Shown one piece after another: positions 49,931-59,145 of a stretch of 64,000 nucleotides of DNA (positions are counted from its first letter, which is position 1; each line of letters begins with the position of its first letter). The notes below the pieces were generated by a model. It saw only the letters and a list, made by a program, of their open reading frames with translations, had not been told where the DNA came from and made no database searches. The position numbers were made by a program, and so were the translations under genes. The DNA comes from an uncultured Prevotellaceae bacterium (lineage in GTDB: Bacteria > Bacteroidota > Bacteroidia > Bacteroidales > Bacteroidaceae), in contig CAMKSE010000010.1 in NCBI GenBank assembly GCA_946415365.1, positions 1-64,000 on the forward strand, written 5' to 3'.

Positions 49931-51049
49931 ATGAATAATGTAATTGTTTATTTTACTGGATCCTTACCCCAAAAAGGGCAACCGCCTTTTGGTGGTGGCG
50001 AAGTTGGAAATTTGCGTACAATCAGGATGTTGGAAGAGGGTGGATACAAAGTGGTTGCAGTGCGTAGGTTACGGAGCAATGCGGAAGATAGTAAATTAAA
50101 GAACCTTGTCACTTATCCGTTCAGAACTCTTGTTAATATAACAAATTGGTTTTTTGTACTTCTTTTTGGAAATAGGAAAAGGGGGGTCGCTCATATTTCA
50201 GGTTTTTATGGCCATACAATAATAGTGGAAACACTGCAGGTCTTTTTCGCTAAATTATTTGGCTACAAATTAATATATGAGTTGAGAGGAGGTGGAGCAA
50301 CAGATTATTTCGAGAATGGAAGTGTTGGATATAAAAAGCAGTTTCATTATATATTAAATAAGGCTGATTATCTTTTTTCTCAAGGTAAAGAGAATGAACC
50401 GCTGCTTCGCTCATTGTGTGACAAACCTATATTTTATTATCCCAATTGTGTCCAAAAGGGTTTTTATCCCAAATCACTTCCGCCCAAACCGGAAAGTAAG
50501 ATTAATCTTCTTTTCTTTGGCCGCATAGAGAAAGAGAAAAACCCGCTGTTGATAGTAGATGTGGCTTCACTATTACAAAAACAGTTCACAAATATTACTC
50601 TTACAATCCTTGGAAATGGGCAGCATGACCTTCTTACGCAAATACATAGTAAAATGGTAGAAAAACTTAGAGAGGGTTCATTTCAATTGTTGCCGGGTTG
50701 TGATCACGATAAATTGCAAGAAGTATTAAAAGGTAAGCATTTTTATATTTTCCCGTCTACTCAACCTCGTGAAGGGCAATCAAATGCTGTTACTGAAGTG
50801 ATGAGCTATGGTATTATACCTGTTGCAAGCCCACAAGGCTTTAATTGTTCTACAATCGGTTGTGAAGAGTTGATAGTAAGAGAATTAACGGCAGAGGCAT
50901 ATTTTAATAGGATTTCCTCTATTATTAGGAACAATGAATTTGAAAAGTATTCGAGGTATGTGAGAACGCGCTTTTTGAACAACTTCACTGAAGAAGTTGT
51001 GTTTAAGCGGACCATAGATGAGTATGCTACCATTTTTAATAAGGACTAA
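49931..51049 (+). CDS. Glycosyltransferase family 4-like (372 aa)
   Basis: N-terminal PFGGGEVGNLRTIRMLEEGG matches the glycine-rich loop of GT-B enzymes. LLFFGRIEKEKNPLLIVDVA starts the nucleotide-sugar domain and PREGQSNAVTEVMSYGIIPV (near 281-300) is the donor site. The second Glu position (E in TEVMSYG) is kept. It acts on the inner face of the membrane in repeat-unit assembly; the specificity is unknown. Confidence 0.9.
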   Translation: MNNVIVYFTGSLPQKGQPPFGGGEVGNLRTIRMLEEGGYKVVAVRRLRSNAEDSKLKNLVTYPFRTLVNITNWFFVLLFGNRKRGVAHISGFYGHTIIVETLQVFFAKLFGYKLIYELRGGGATDYFENGSVGYKKQFHYILNKADYLFSQGKENEPLLRSLCDKPIFYYPNCVQKGFYPKSLPPKPESKINLLFFGRIEKEKNPLLIVDVASLLQKQFTNITLTILGNGQHDLLTQIHSKMVEKLREGSFQLLPGCDHDKLQEVLKGKHFYIFPSTQPREGQSNAVTEVMSYGIIPVASPQGFNCSTIGCEELIVRELTAEAYFNRISSIIRNNEFEKYSRYVRTRFLNNFTEEVVFKRTIDEYATIFNKD

Positions 51050-51093
51050 TCCGAAAATGATAATTTTTTATGTTGGTTACGACTTATACTTTA

Positions 51094-51237
51094 ATGGAGT
51101 GGAAAGTATTAAGTGCGTCTTCACAGGCGCAATTTGATGCATTTATCGAACGAATTAACAAAGATGTTCAGTTTGAAATTGAATTTATACGCTATAATCA
51201 TATATTAATAGGCACAAGTGAAGTATTATTGTATTGA
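51094..51237 (+). pseudogene. Possible gene fragment (47 codons)
   Basis: MEWKVLSASSQAQFDAFIER starts a frame with coding-like composition that ends after 47 codons. It has no ribosome site and no recognisable family; a frame just before it (51058-51135) ends early as well. Probably a relic of a glycosyltransferase-locus gene. The rest of 51050-51330 shows nothing. Confidence 0.35.
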
Positions 51238-51330
51238 ATCCACAATCAGACAATGTAGTTTCTAACGCGAAGATAGAAAAGGAATTAGTGAGAAGTCGAA
51301 GCATAGAATACAAATAAAATAAAAGGAGGG

Positions 51331-52326
51331 ATGGAATTTAAAAAACTCATCACTCGCTATAAACAATTTGGTGGAATTCGTTTAGTTTGGCAGTATACGA
51401 AACTGGGTACGCTGCCAGTTGTGATAAAGGAATTCTTCCATTGCTTACATAAGCGGCAGTCCTTCAAGGCTATTTACCCGGCAGTGCTTCGCAAAATAGA
51501 ACCAATATTGATAAAGAAATATGGTCCTGTTTTGCAATGTAAGAAGGAGAAGGTAAGATGTAAGAACTTAGAACATGAGCATTCAAAAGTAATCTGGTGG
51601 TGCTGGCTACAGGGAATTGAAACTGCACCCACTATTGTAAGAGTTTGCTACAATTCACTCAAGCAACACATGACTGATTATGAAATCAAAGTAATTGATA
51701 ATAAGAATTGGAAAGAATATGTTGTATTGCCTGACTATGTGATAGAGAAATGGGAGAAGGGACGAATCCCAGCGGCAAACTTCAGTGACTTGTTAAGACT
51801 GGAACTGCTTATAAAATATGGAGGGACATGGATAGATTCAACAGTGCTGTGTACGGGATTCGACACGCAGATGACACAAAAGACACAGAACTTTTTGGAT
51901 TCAGAGTTGTTCGTATTTCAATATACCCCACAAGGAACGACTAAGGATATAAGTATCAGTAATTGGTTTATCTCTGCTCACAGTAACAATGAGGTGTTAA
52001 TGGTGCTACGAGATATGCTGTTCGCGTATTGGAAAGACTACAACTGCACGTTAGATTATTATATATTCCACCTGTTCTTTGAGATGGTGGCAAGGGAATA
52101 CCCTGAACAAGTAGGGGCAATGCCATACGGGTGTAGCCAGGAAAGTATAGCGCTAATGAAGCACTGGAACGAGACGTTCAAGCAGAGACAGTGGGATAAG
52201 CTTGTGAGCAAGGTGGCGTTTCACAAACTGAGTCATCGAGTAAGTGAAGAAGTTAAAAATAACAATGACAACTATTACAACTATATTCTAAGAGCGACTA
52301 TGACTTACACGAATTTAAACGAATAA
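51331..52326 (+). CDS. Capsular polysaccharide synthesis protein (GT32-like, Caps_synth)
   Basis: A 331-residue glycosyltransferase. Key stretches: SKVIWWCWLQGIETAPTIVR, then PAANFSDLLRLELLIKYGGT leading to WIDSTVLCTG, where the metal-binding D-x-D-like site of GT32/Caps_synth enzymes is expected (usually Y-x-D-x-D; here W-I-D-S-T, so the second Asp is replaced). A good ribosome site (AAAGGAGG) precedes the ATG. It adds a sugar in repeat-unit synthesis; it lies 4 bases before the GT26 gene. Confidence 0.85.
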   Translation: MEFKKLITRYKQFGGIRLVWQYTKLGTLPVVIKEFFHCLHKRQSFKAIYPAVLRKIEPILIKKYGPVLQCKKEKVRCKNLEHEHSKVIWWCWLQGIETAPTIVRVCYNSLKQHMTDYEIKVIDNKNWKEYVVLPDYVIEKWEKGRIPAANFSDLLRLELLIKYGGTWIDSTVLCTGFDTQMTQKTQNFLDSELFVFQYTPQGTTKDISISNWFISAHSNNEVLMVLRDMLFAYWKDYNCTLDYYIFHLFFEMVAREYPEQVGAMPYGCSQESIALMKHWNETFKQRQWDKLVSKVAFHKLSHRVSEEVKNNNDNYYNYILRATMTYTNLNE

Positions 52327-52330
52327 TATT

Positions 52331-53104
52331 ATGGATAAGAATCGATTTAGGATAGGAAAGACATATATCTCCTGTACGAACATTCCAGATGCGAAACGGC
52401 GTATTGCTGAGGCGGTGAAGGAAGGGCGGAACACATATATTTGTGTGAGCAATCCCAGAACGGTGACTTACGCCACAAAGCACAAGGATTATCGCGAGGT
52501 GATGGCGAAATCATTCATGAACCTGCCTGATGCTGAACCTATGCAATGGGCTGCGAAACTGTGGGGACTGAAAGAGGTAAAGCGCACGATGGGACCTATG
52601 GTGTTCAAGGAAATGCTGAGTGAACCGGAGACGGGATTGAAACATTTCCTATTAGGCGATACGGATGAGACGCTGGAAAAGATAACGAAAAAGTTTACAG
52701 AAGAGGTTAACGCTAATATTGTGGGTACTTTTTCACCGCCATTCTGCTCATTAGAGGAGTATGACTACGAAGGCATGGCTAAGATGATTAACGAGAGCGG
52801 TGCAGATCTGGTGTGGATATCCATGCGAGCTCCGAAACAGGATTTCTTCGCACAAAGGATATCACCTCTTTTGGATCACAAGATGTGTATCGGCGTCGGA
52901 GCGGCGTTCAGATTCAATCTTGGAGAATACAAGATGGCTAACCCGATCATCAAGAAACTGGGACTGATGGGGCTGTTCTGGGGAAAGAAGAGCCAGAGCT
53001 GGCCGGCTTTTATCTGGGGGTATCTGAATGATAATGTGCCGTATCTGTTCTTTTTAGCGGCCATACCTTTTAGAAGGCTATTTGGTAAGAAGTACTATGA
53101 ATAG
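52331..53104 (+). CDS. WecG/TagA/CpsF family glycosyltransferase (GT26)
   Basis: A 257-residue enzyme of the GT26 family. Signatures: FMNLPDAEPMQWAAKLWG, LLGDTDETLEKI and GADLVWISMRAPKQDFFAQR near 155-174. TagA adds N-acetylmannosamine to the lipid-linked GlcNAc that primes wall teichoic acid; WecG does the like in enterobacterial common antigen. Placed in this locus it could build the linkage disaccharide before polyol phosphates are added. The usual membrane-binding C-terminus is present (WPAFIWGYLNDNVPYLFFL). Confidence 0.92.
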   Translation: MDKNRFRIGKTYISCTNIPDAKRRIAEAVKEGRNTYICVSNPRTVTYATKHKDYREVMAKSFMNLPDAEPMQWAAKLWGLKEVKRTMGPMVFKEMLSEPETGLKHFLLGDTDETLEKITKKFTEEVNANIVGTFSPPFCSLEEYDYEGMAKMINESGADLVWISMRAPKQDFFAQRISPLLDHKMCIGVGAAFRFNLGEYKMANPIIKKLGLMGLFWGKKSQSWPAFIWGYLNDNVPYLFFLAAIPFRRLFGKKYYE

Positions 53105-53149
53105 TACTGTGTTTAGTGGAATCATAAATCATTATATAATTTATTAAAA

Positions 53150-54169
53150 ATGGATAAAGTAAGAGTTGGTATCGTCGGTATGGGTCGTATGGGATTGACC
53201 CATTATTCGATTATTAACACGCATCCTGCTGCTGATGTGGTTGCCGTTGCGGACACATCAACGATGATGCTCGACATCATGAAAAAATTAATCCCTACGT
53301 TAAATGTATTCACTGACTATAAGGATCTGCTGAATAGTGGGCTGGTGGATGCTGTGATCGTCTGTACGCCATCGTCGCTGCACCATCCTGTGTGCAAGTT
53401 GGCCTGTGAGAAGGGTATCCATGTGTTCTGCGAGAAACCGTTTACCACGGATCCTAAGCTGGCCTCAGAACTTGCAGATATGTTTGAAGCCAAGGGTCTG
53501 GTTAATCAGGTGGGTTATGTATATCGGTTTGATTCGGTTATCAAGGAGGTGAAGAAGTTGCTTGACAGTCAGGTTATCGGGAAGGTGTGCCATGTGAACA
53601 CGCTGTTCCTGAGTTCTACGATTAGCAAGGTGCAGAAGGAAAAGGGCTGGCGCTCGAAACGTGAGAATGGCGGTGGTGCCACCTACGAGATGGGAAGCCA
53701 CGTGATTGACCTGATGGAATTTTTCTTCGGGAAACCGCAAAAGATTATTGGAACACTGATGAATCAGGTGTATTCGGAGGCCGTGGAGGATATCTGTGAG
53801 GCACAGGCGATCTATGGTGACGGCATCAGCGTGAATATCCATGTGAACTGGTGTGACTATACTTATCGCAAGCCGATGCTGAAGATTGACATCCACGGTA
53901 CGAAGGGTAAGATACAGGCTGACCTGTACGGCTATAAACTGTTCCTGCGTGAGGAGAACAAGGAGATGGGAATGCCGGAGGGTTGGACGAACATGCCGAT
54001 GAACATGATCAAGGATGGCTGTCAGTTCTATGTCAGGGGTACCAACTTTACGAATCAGTTGTATGAGTTTGCAGATGCCATTCTGGCTTCACGGAAGACA
54101 GCTGGTTGCTCTTTCCGCTCTGCTTTGGATACGCAGGAGTTTATTCACACCATTTTTGAAAACAAGTAA
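53150..54169 (+). CDS. Gfo/Idh/MocA family oxidoreductase
   Basis: A 339-residue NAD(P)-dependent dehydrogenase: VRVGIVGMGRMGLTHYSII at the start, the E-K-P motif (VFCEKPFTTD near 91-100) and a C-terminal alpha/beta domain with GGGATYEMGSHVIDLMEFFF, where Asp and His take part in catalysis. It probably acts on a nucleotide sugar or polyol for the locus. It pairs with the next gene (9-base gap). Confidence 0.92.
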   Translation: MDKVRVGIVGMGRMGLTHYSIINTHPAADVVAVADTSTMMLDIMKKLIPTLNVFTDYKDLLNSGLVDAVIVCTPSSLHHPVCKLACEKGIHVFCEKPFTTDPKLASELADMFEAKGLVNQVGYVYRFDSVIKEVKKLLDSQVIGKVCHVNTLFLSSTISKVQKEKGWRSKRENGGGATYEMGSHVIDLMEFFFGKPQKIIGTLMNQVYSEAVEDICEAQAIYGDGISVNIHVNWCDYTYRKPMLKIDIHGTKGKIQADLYGYKLFLREENKEMGMPEGWTNMPMNMIKDGCQFYVRGTNFTNQLYEFADAILASRKTAGCSFRSALDTQEFIHTIFENK

Positions 54170-54178
54170 TAGAAGGTC

Positions 54179-55060
54179 ATGGAACAGTTAGATAAAATCA
54201 TATTAGGTGACAATCAGTTTTTTGGTATCAACCACCGCTCTCAGGAAAAGGCGGAGGAGATGCTGAAACGGTTCGGCAACATCGACAATATTTTTGAGGT
54301 GTATGATAATGCGTTCGAATGTGGCGTGAAGGCTGTGATGCTGAACAGTAACGAGAAGGCCATGGCCATCTGTGACAGGTTTCGTGCCAATAAGTCAAAG
54401 TATGGAGATATTGCATGGTATCCGTCAATCCCTTATGCCTACAAATATGCGAACATGGTGAACGAACTGGGTATTTTCCCGGCCCTTAATGAGGCGATCT
54501 TTAAGGGTAATTCTGCTAAGGGGGTGCTCGGCATGATGGCGAAAGGTGTTACGCTCGCCGTTACAAAGGATGCTATGAAATTGATGGAGATGCTGATTGA
54601 CGTGGAATACAAGATGTTCAGGGATCTGAACGTGAAGGTGTTCTTCCTGCAGAATATCATCACAGACTTGATGTTGGGCTACAATGTCAAGGCCATCTTT
54701 GAGCATTATGCGGAGTATGTCCGGAAGAAGTATAAGGTGACACCTGGATTCGTGACATTGAACATGCCTTACCTGAAGAGTAAACTCGAGGAATGGGGCA
54801 TCGAGGATGTGGTCATCTGCTCTTCCATCAATGCGGCAGGATTTAATATGCATCCTTCGAAGGAGGAGTATGAGAAGGTGATTGCTGCGAATGATCCTTC
54901 AAAGTATCAGCTGATGGCCATGAATGTGCTGGCATCTGGCTCTATTACTGTCAAGGAGTCGTTCGATTATATCAATAGCCTGAATATTCAGAGTGTAGTG
55001 TTTGGCGCTTCGAGCAAGGGACACATTAAGAGCACGGTGGAGGCGATCAAGCTGAAGTAA
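54179..55060 (+). CDS. TIM-barrel-like protein, function unknown
   Basis: A 293-residue soluble protein. DKIILGDNQFFGINHRSQEK at the start, ECGVKAVMLNSNEKAM, and the end AMNVLASGSITVKESFDYIN and VVFGASSKGHIKSTVEAI suggest a (beta/alpha)8 fold loosely similar to aldo/keto reductases, without the normal Tyr-Lys catalytic pair being recognisable. It follows the oxidoreductase gene by 9 bases and may act on the same substrate. I cannot name a family. Confidence 0.7.
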   Translation: MEQLDKIILGDNQFFGINHRSQEKAEEMLKRFGNIDNIFEVYDNAFECGVKAVMLNSNEKAMAICDRFRANKSKYGDIAWYPSIPYAYKYANMVNELGIFPALNEAIFKGNSAKGVLGMMAKGVTLAVTKDAMKLMEMLIDVEYKMFRDLNVKVFFLQNIITDLMLGYNVKAIFEHYAEYVRKKYKVTPGFVTLNMPYLKSKLEEWGIEDVVICSSINAAGFNMHPSKEEYEKVIAANDPSKYQLMAMNVLASGSITVKESFDYINSLNIQSVVFGASSKGHIKSTVEAIKLK

Positions 55061-55122
55061 AAGTAGCCACGGATGAACACGGAAAGACACGGATAGCGTT
55101 GGAACACGAATCAACACGAATG

Positions 55123-56286
55123 TCCACGAATCTTTTCTTTGAACTGTTACAGGTGGCGCTGGGTACTCGGGAGAATTTATCTCGGGTGCCCAGTGCTGCT
55201 GATTGGTGGAAACTGTTCGAGGAATCTTTCCGACAGGCAGTAACTGGAGTGTTGCTATCTGGCATCGAACGTTTGCCGCAGGAAGAGAGACCGCCGATAG
55301 ATCTGCTTCTGGAGTGGATTGGAGAGGTGCAGGTCACTGAACAAATAAACAAGTTGCACCAGAATCGGGCGCGGGAACTGACTGCGAAGTTTTTGAGTGC
55401 CGAGTTTCGGAGTTGCGTGCTGAAAGGCGTTGGGACTGGACTGTTGTATCCACATCCTTTGCGTCGGCAGTGTGGGGATATTGACATCTGGGTCGATGGT
55501 CACAGGAAGGATGTGATGGCATGGCTGCGGTCGCGGTGCGAGATCGGACATCGGGAGTGGCATCATGTAGAGGCGATGCTGTTTGAGGATGTATCGGTGG
55601 AAGTGCATTTTTATCCGATATGGCTGTATAATCCGTGGTATAACAGACGGCTGCAGCGATGGTTCAAGGAGCAGAAACCTGCTCAGATGGGGGAACAGAA
55701 CAACGAATTTTGCGAATTTAACGAATTTGGTTTTAACTGTCCGACGGCAGAGTTTAATGTGGTCTATTCGCTGGTGCATACGTTTCACCATCTGATGGAT
55801 GAAGGTGTCGGGCTGAGGCATGTCATTGACTACTTTTATATATTAAAGAGCTTTCACATAGAAAATAGAAGTCACACAGGAGAATTTAAAAGCACAGTAT
55901 CAGATTCTGAACACAAATTACCATCAATGAATCACAAATTATCCACAAATAAAAGTGAGACAATGGAAATTATCCAGCATCTGGGGATGGAACGATTTGC
56001 GGAGGCGATGATGTATGTGTTGATGGTGGCCTGTGGCATGGCTTCGGAGTATCTGCTCTGTAAGCCGGACGAGAAGGCGGGGAAGTTCTTGCTGGATGAA
56101 ATCATGCTGGCGGGGAATTTCGGGCATTTCGATACAAGGGTCGTGATACCAGAGGATGAATCGTTCTTGCATCGGAACATCAGGAAGTTCAGAAGGCAGC
56201 TGCGCTTCCTGAAGTACTATCCAGGCGAAGTCCTTTGTGCCCCGTTCTGGAAGACCTGGCACTGGTGCTGGAGGTTTTTTCATTGA
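55123..56286 (+). CDS. Nucleotidyltransferase-fold protein (NTP_transf_5 type)
   Basis: The start ATG 55123 (MSTNLFFELLQVALG) is chosen because the frame upstream is CACGAAT filler. The 387-residue protein has CVLKGVGTGLLYPHPLRRQC followed by GDIDIWVDG, the Gly and D-x-D set of this uncharacterised nucleotidyltransferase family common in Bacteroidales capsule loci. At about residues 246-280 an in-frame stretch (55861-55965) resembles AT-rich filler repeats. It closes the polysaccharide locus. The substrate is unknown. Confidence 0.8.
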   Translation, partial: STNLFFELLQVALGTRENLSRVPSAADWWKLFEESFRQAVTGVLLSGIERLPQEERPPIDLLLEWIGEVQVTEQINKLHQNRARELTAKFLSAEFRSCVLKGVGTGLLYPHPLRRQCGDIDIWVDGHRKDVMAWLRSRCEIGHREWHHVEAMLFEDVSVEVHFYPIWLYNPWYNRRLQRWFKEQKPAQMGEQNNEFCEFNEFGFNCPTAEFNVVYSLVHTFHHLMDEGVGLRHVIDYFYILKSFHIENRSHTGEFKSTVSDSEHKLPSMNHKLSTNKSETMEIIQHLGMERFAEAMMYVLMVACGMASEYLLCKPDEKAGKFLLDEIMLAGNFGHFDTRVVIPEDESFLHRNIRKFRRQLRFLKYYPGEVLCAPFWKTWHWCWRFFH

Positions 56287-56477
56287 TTGTCTGGAAAAAC
56301 CGTAAGCTACATAAATTAAGTTCTCAGTCAAGCTAAGCGATGTAGCGAATTAAAACAAAGATTTTCCAACTTCTTTACAAACTCTCGAAATCCTCATTCA
56401 CACTGAGGATGTAGAAATTTTGGGACCAAGATTCGGACGCTTACGAATATTTAAAGAAATTGGGAAATGAAAAAAAT

Positions 56478-56642
56478 ATGTATTCTATGTTCCATGTGAT
56501 ATGGAGTCCAAAGTTATATTTCAAAGAGCAATATAATAGGATCTGCCTGAAAGTTAACTATAAGATGAGTGATGAGGGTACGGTAGATGCTGTAAGTAAG
56601 ATCAACCCTTTCGTGGAGACCCAAAATGAAGAGGAGGAATAA
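56478..56642 (+). CDS. Small hypothetical protein before the DUF2971 gene
   Basis: The frame is open from about 56418 (KFWDQDSDAYEYLKKLGNEK) without ATG; TTG 56460 or ATG 56478 may start it. The C-terminal part (VIWSPKLYFKEQYNRICLKV) and an acidic tail are visible. The next gene begins 2 bases after its stop, which argues for a real, coupled gene, possibly with its N-terminus lost. The gap 56287-56459 shows no other gene. Confidence 0.45.
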   Translation: MYSMFHVIWSPKLYFKEQYNRICLKVNYKMSDEGTVDAVSKINPFVETQNEEEE

Positions 56643-56644
56643 TC

Positions 56645-57676
56645 ATGATAGGATATAAGTATCGCTCAGGAAGAGGTCAGAAAGATGACTATGGAAATGA
56701 TATCTTTGAGAGAGACATTAATTTGTTGGCCAAAGATACGATTTATGTTCCTACGGTTGCTCAATTGAATGATCCAACGGAAGCACTCGTTGATGACAGA
56801 ATCTTCGAGATGCAGCTGGAAATCTTCAAGAAACTGGGGGCGAAGGATAGTATCAATATGGTAAGGGAACGATATATTGATTTTCATGAAAGCATCACTC
56901 GAAACTCCGGTATATATTCCCTCAGCAAGAAGATAGATAATGAACTGATGTGGGCCTATTATGCAAGCGGCCATAGTGGATACGCTATTATCTTTGACAC
57001 AGATATACTGGCTAAGTCGTTTGAGAATGGGAAGTGGGGAGGCATGTATGAGATAGATGTGACTTATTCAAAGAAACTTCCCAAGTTTGATATCTCACGT
57101 TTAGGCAGAGAGAATGATGTGACTGTGGCATTATCGTGTTTCGTGGGAAATAAGTCGGAGGCATGGGCGCATGAAGAAGAACACCGATTGGTATTTGATA
57201 AAGGTGGTAAATGTCTGGTTATCGACTATAGGGCTATCAAGGGCTTTGTCTTTGGCTGCAGAATGAAGGACGAGGATATTGACTATGTTATGAAGTTATT
57301 TGCGGGCAGGGATTTAGAGTATTACCAGATAGTTCAGAAAGATAATACATATAGGTTGTCACTACAGGAATTGAGAGACAGATATCCTGATGCAGAAAAG
57401 TACTGCCCGAACAAAGTAGAGTACGATATAGATAAACTTATCGAATGGGATCGAGATTCATTTGGAGTTGGGTATAAGTATCGCTCGTATGTTGAAGATG
57501 CAATGAGCGAGGTGAGCAAAGAGCCTTTTCTTACAGGTATATCTCATATTGTAGTGACGGACGATGGAAAGTACCCGCATATTATGATTTGGACAAAGAT
57601 AAATCAAGATGGCTATGCGAGTCCAATGAAGTCGTTTGAGTATGACATAATAAAGGGTAAATTAGTTAGAAAGTAA
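56645..57676 (+). CDS. DUF2971 domain protein
   Basis: A 343-residue soluble protein with the DUF2971 pattern: YKYRSG near the start, DTIYVPTVAQLNDPTEALVD (the P-x-x-x-N-D-P-x-E motif), SLSKKIDNELMWAYYASGHS, and EAWAHEEEHRLVF near 177-189. The W-x-x-E-x-E-x-R sequence resembles an active or binding site. DUF2971 genes are widespread in accessory and defence-rich regions; the function is unproven. The C-terminal 120 residues extend past the usual domain. It is coupled to the small gene upstream. Confidence 0.85.
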   Translation: MIGYKYRSGRGQKDDYGNDIFERDINLLAKDTIYVPTVAQLNDPTEALVDDRIFEMQLEIFKKLGAKDSINMVRERYIDFHESITRNSGIYSLSKKIDNELMWAYYASGHSGYAIIFDTDILAKSFENGKWGGMYEIDVTYSKKLPKFDISRLGRENDVTVALSCFVGNKSEAWAHEEEHRLVFDKGGKCLVIDYRAIKGFVFGCRMKDEDIDYVMKLFAGRDLEYYQIVQKDNTYRLSLQELRDRYPDAEKYCPNKVEYDIDKLIEWDRDSFGVGYKYRSYVEDAMSEVSKEPFLTGISHIVVTDDGKYPHIMIWTKINQDGYASPMKSFEYDIIKGKLVRK

Positions 57677-57814
57677 TTGTTCTATTTTGACCAGTTTATA
57701 AGCGATTCGGTGACGTATATAAGTAAACCATCTGTGCACCACAGTACGGGATTCACTAATGGCTTACTAAACTATGTGGATAAAAGTCTGAAGAGGGAAT
57801 TTGAATTAACATAA
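57677..57814 (+). other. Open frame continuing after the DUF2971 stop
   Basis: In the same frame as the DUF2971 gene 45 further codons stay open after its TAA (FYFDQFISDSVTYISKPSVH and on to FELT), with coding-like composition. It may be the relic of a further domain or of a deleted gene. There is no ATG start. Confidence 0.3.
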
Positions 57815-57818
57815 GAAA

Positions 57819-59084
57819 ATGGAAATAGACAAAAATTTCTTCTGTTTCAGTGAGAAATGGAACATGAAAGGAAATCTGAAGGAGCTCCTTATGGCAGAAA
57901 AAGCATATCGGGATGCATATGCAAATCTGCTTAATAGTTTGGATTCGTTAATAAAAGAACCTAGCGAGGATGGGGCTATCTTTACTGATGGTAATCGCAG
58001 GACAGCTAAATGGCTAATACAAGAGATCGGTGATAAAGATAAAGATCGATATGACTTACTTGTAAGTAGTACAAACCGAATGATTAATGTTGTAAAAAGG
58101 ATAGTTCCACAGAATAACAACGTAGAGATTGAAATCCTGAATAGATTGAGTAGCATAGTGCCTGCTAAAAATGCAATGTCGATAATATGCTTTCATTCTG
58201 CAATTAATAATGTCTGCGAGTTTGTTCATCTTCATAGGATGCCTGCGAAATATAAAGCAGCTGCAGTATTAGTTGGTGTAGCCAACAAACAGTTAAAATT
58301 TGGTGCGATGCATTACATCAAGATATTATTGACGCTGATTAATATTACTCAGAAAGATTGGCTTAAAGCCGGGATTGTTGAGGTCACAAAGTTAATAGGG
58401 AAGAATGTATTGGGCTGTAATCCTTTGTGTTCATGTGGAGTAATGATAGAAGAAGGTATAGGCCTGGCTGAACTGGCCTACAAGAATTCTACTTCACCAA
58501 AAGCATACATCTTAAAATCTGCAAAACTGAAGATAAACGACGAAATTGAATTGACAGGAAAACTGGACTTACCTCTACATATGGGAGGTTACATTGCGTA
58601 CTGTAAAAGATGTAATATGTATGTCGTAGGTTTTAGAGGGACTGAGAATTGGGAAAACTGGATTACTAACATTTCTCAACATCTTGTGGGTGTCAGCTTG
58701 ATATATAAAGTGGCCTTAGGTATAGTGGTAAAGATGAAAGAAAAATATGGAAATCGCCTATTGGTAGTTGGACATTCGCTGGGAGGGGGATTGACTCAGT
58801 TTGCCGTTGCAGGACTAAATGACTATCATGTGACAGGACTTGGTTACAATTCTGCAGGGCTATCAAATATGGCGGCTGATATTGTGAAGAATAATTGTCA
58901 AAGGAATATATTCCATTTGCATTTGCGTTATGACCAGGTATTTTATATTGGCAACCAGTTGGGACGTTGTTATGATCAGGTCGGATGTGTAATGAATCCG
59001 TTAAGGGCACATAAGTTGGAGACTATGCGAAATTATTCGAGCTTGACAAATCCTCCGCATTTCCGTATGATAAAATATTATTAA
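57819..59084 (+). CDS. Alpha/beta hydrolase of the lipase class 3 type
   Basis: A 421-residue soluble protein. The second half is a lipase-3-like hydrolase: MYVVGFRGTENWENWITN and the nucleophile elbow LLVVGHSLGGGLTQFAVAGL around 310-329 (Ser in GHSLGG); an Asp-containing and a His-containing stretch follow (YDQVFYIGNQLG, HKLETM). There is no signal peptide, so it acts in the cytoplasm. The N-terminal 200 residues are helical and unrecognised. Lipase-like effectors that attack the cell's own membrane are known in phage defence; next to a putAbiC gene this is a fair inference. Confidence 0.8.
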   Translation: MEIDKNFFCFSEKWNMKGNLKELLMAEKAYRDAYANLLNSLDSLIKEPSEDGAIFTDGNRRTAKWLIQEIGDKDKDRYDLLVSSTNRMINVVKRIVPQNNNVEIEILNRLSSIVPAKNAMSIICFHSAINNVCEFVHLHRMPAKYKAAAVLVGVANKQLKFGAMHYIKILLTLINITQKDWLKAGIVEVTKLIGKNVLGCNPLCSCGVMIEEGIGLAELAYKNSTSPKAYILKSAKLKINDEIELTGKLDLPLHMGGYIAYCKRCNMYVVGFRGTENWENWITNISQHLVGVSLIYKVALGIVVKMKEKYGNRLLVVGHSLGGGLTQFAVAGLNDYHVTGLGYNSAGLSNMAADIVKNNCQRNIFHLHLRYDQVFYIGNQLGRCYDQVGCVMNPLRAHKLETMRNYSSLTNPPHFRMIKYY

Positions 59085-59145
59085 CTTCCGAAACTTCAAT
59101 GAGAAATGATTAAACTGTGGTAAAATTGGCTCATGTGGATTTAGT

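Noticed and set aside
55062..55122. Start of the nucleotidyltransferase-fold gene at 55099
   Set aside because: The extra eight residues are encoded by CACGAAT/CACGGAT filler that continues upstream out of the gene; ATG 55123 begins the family-like sequence.
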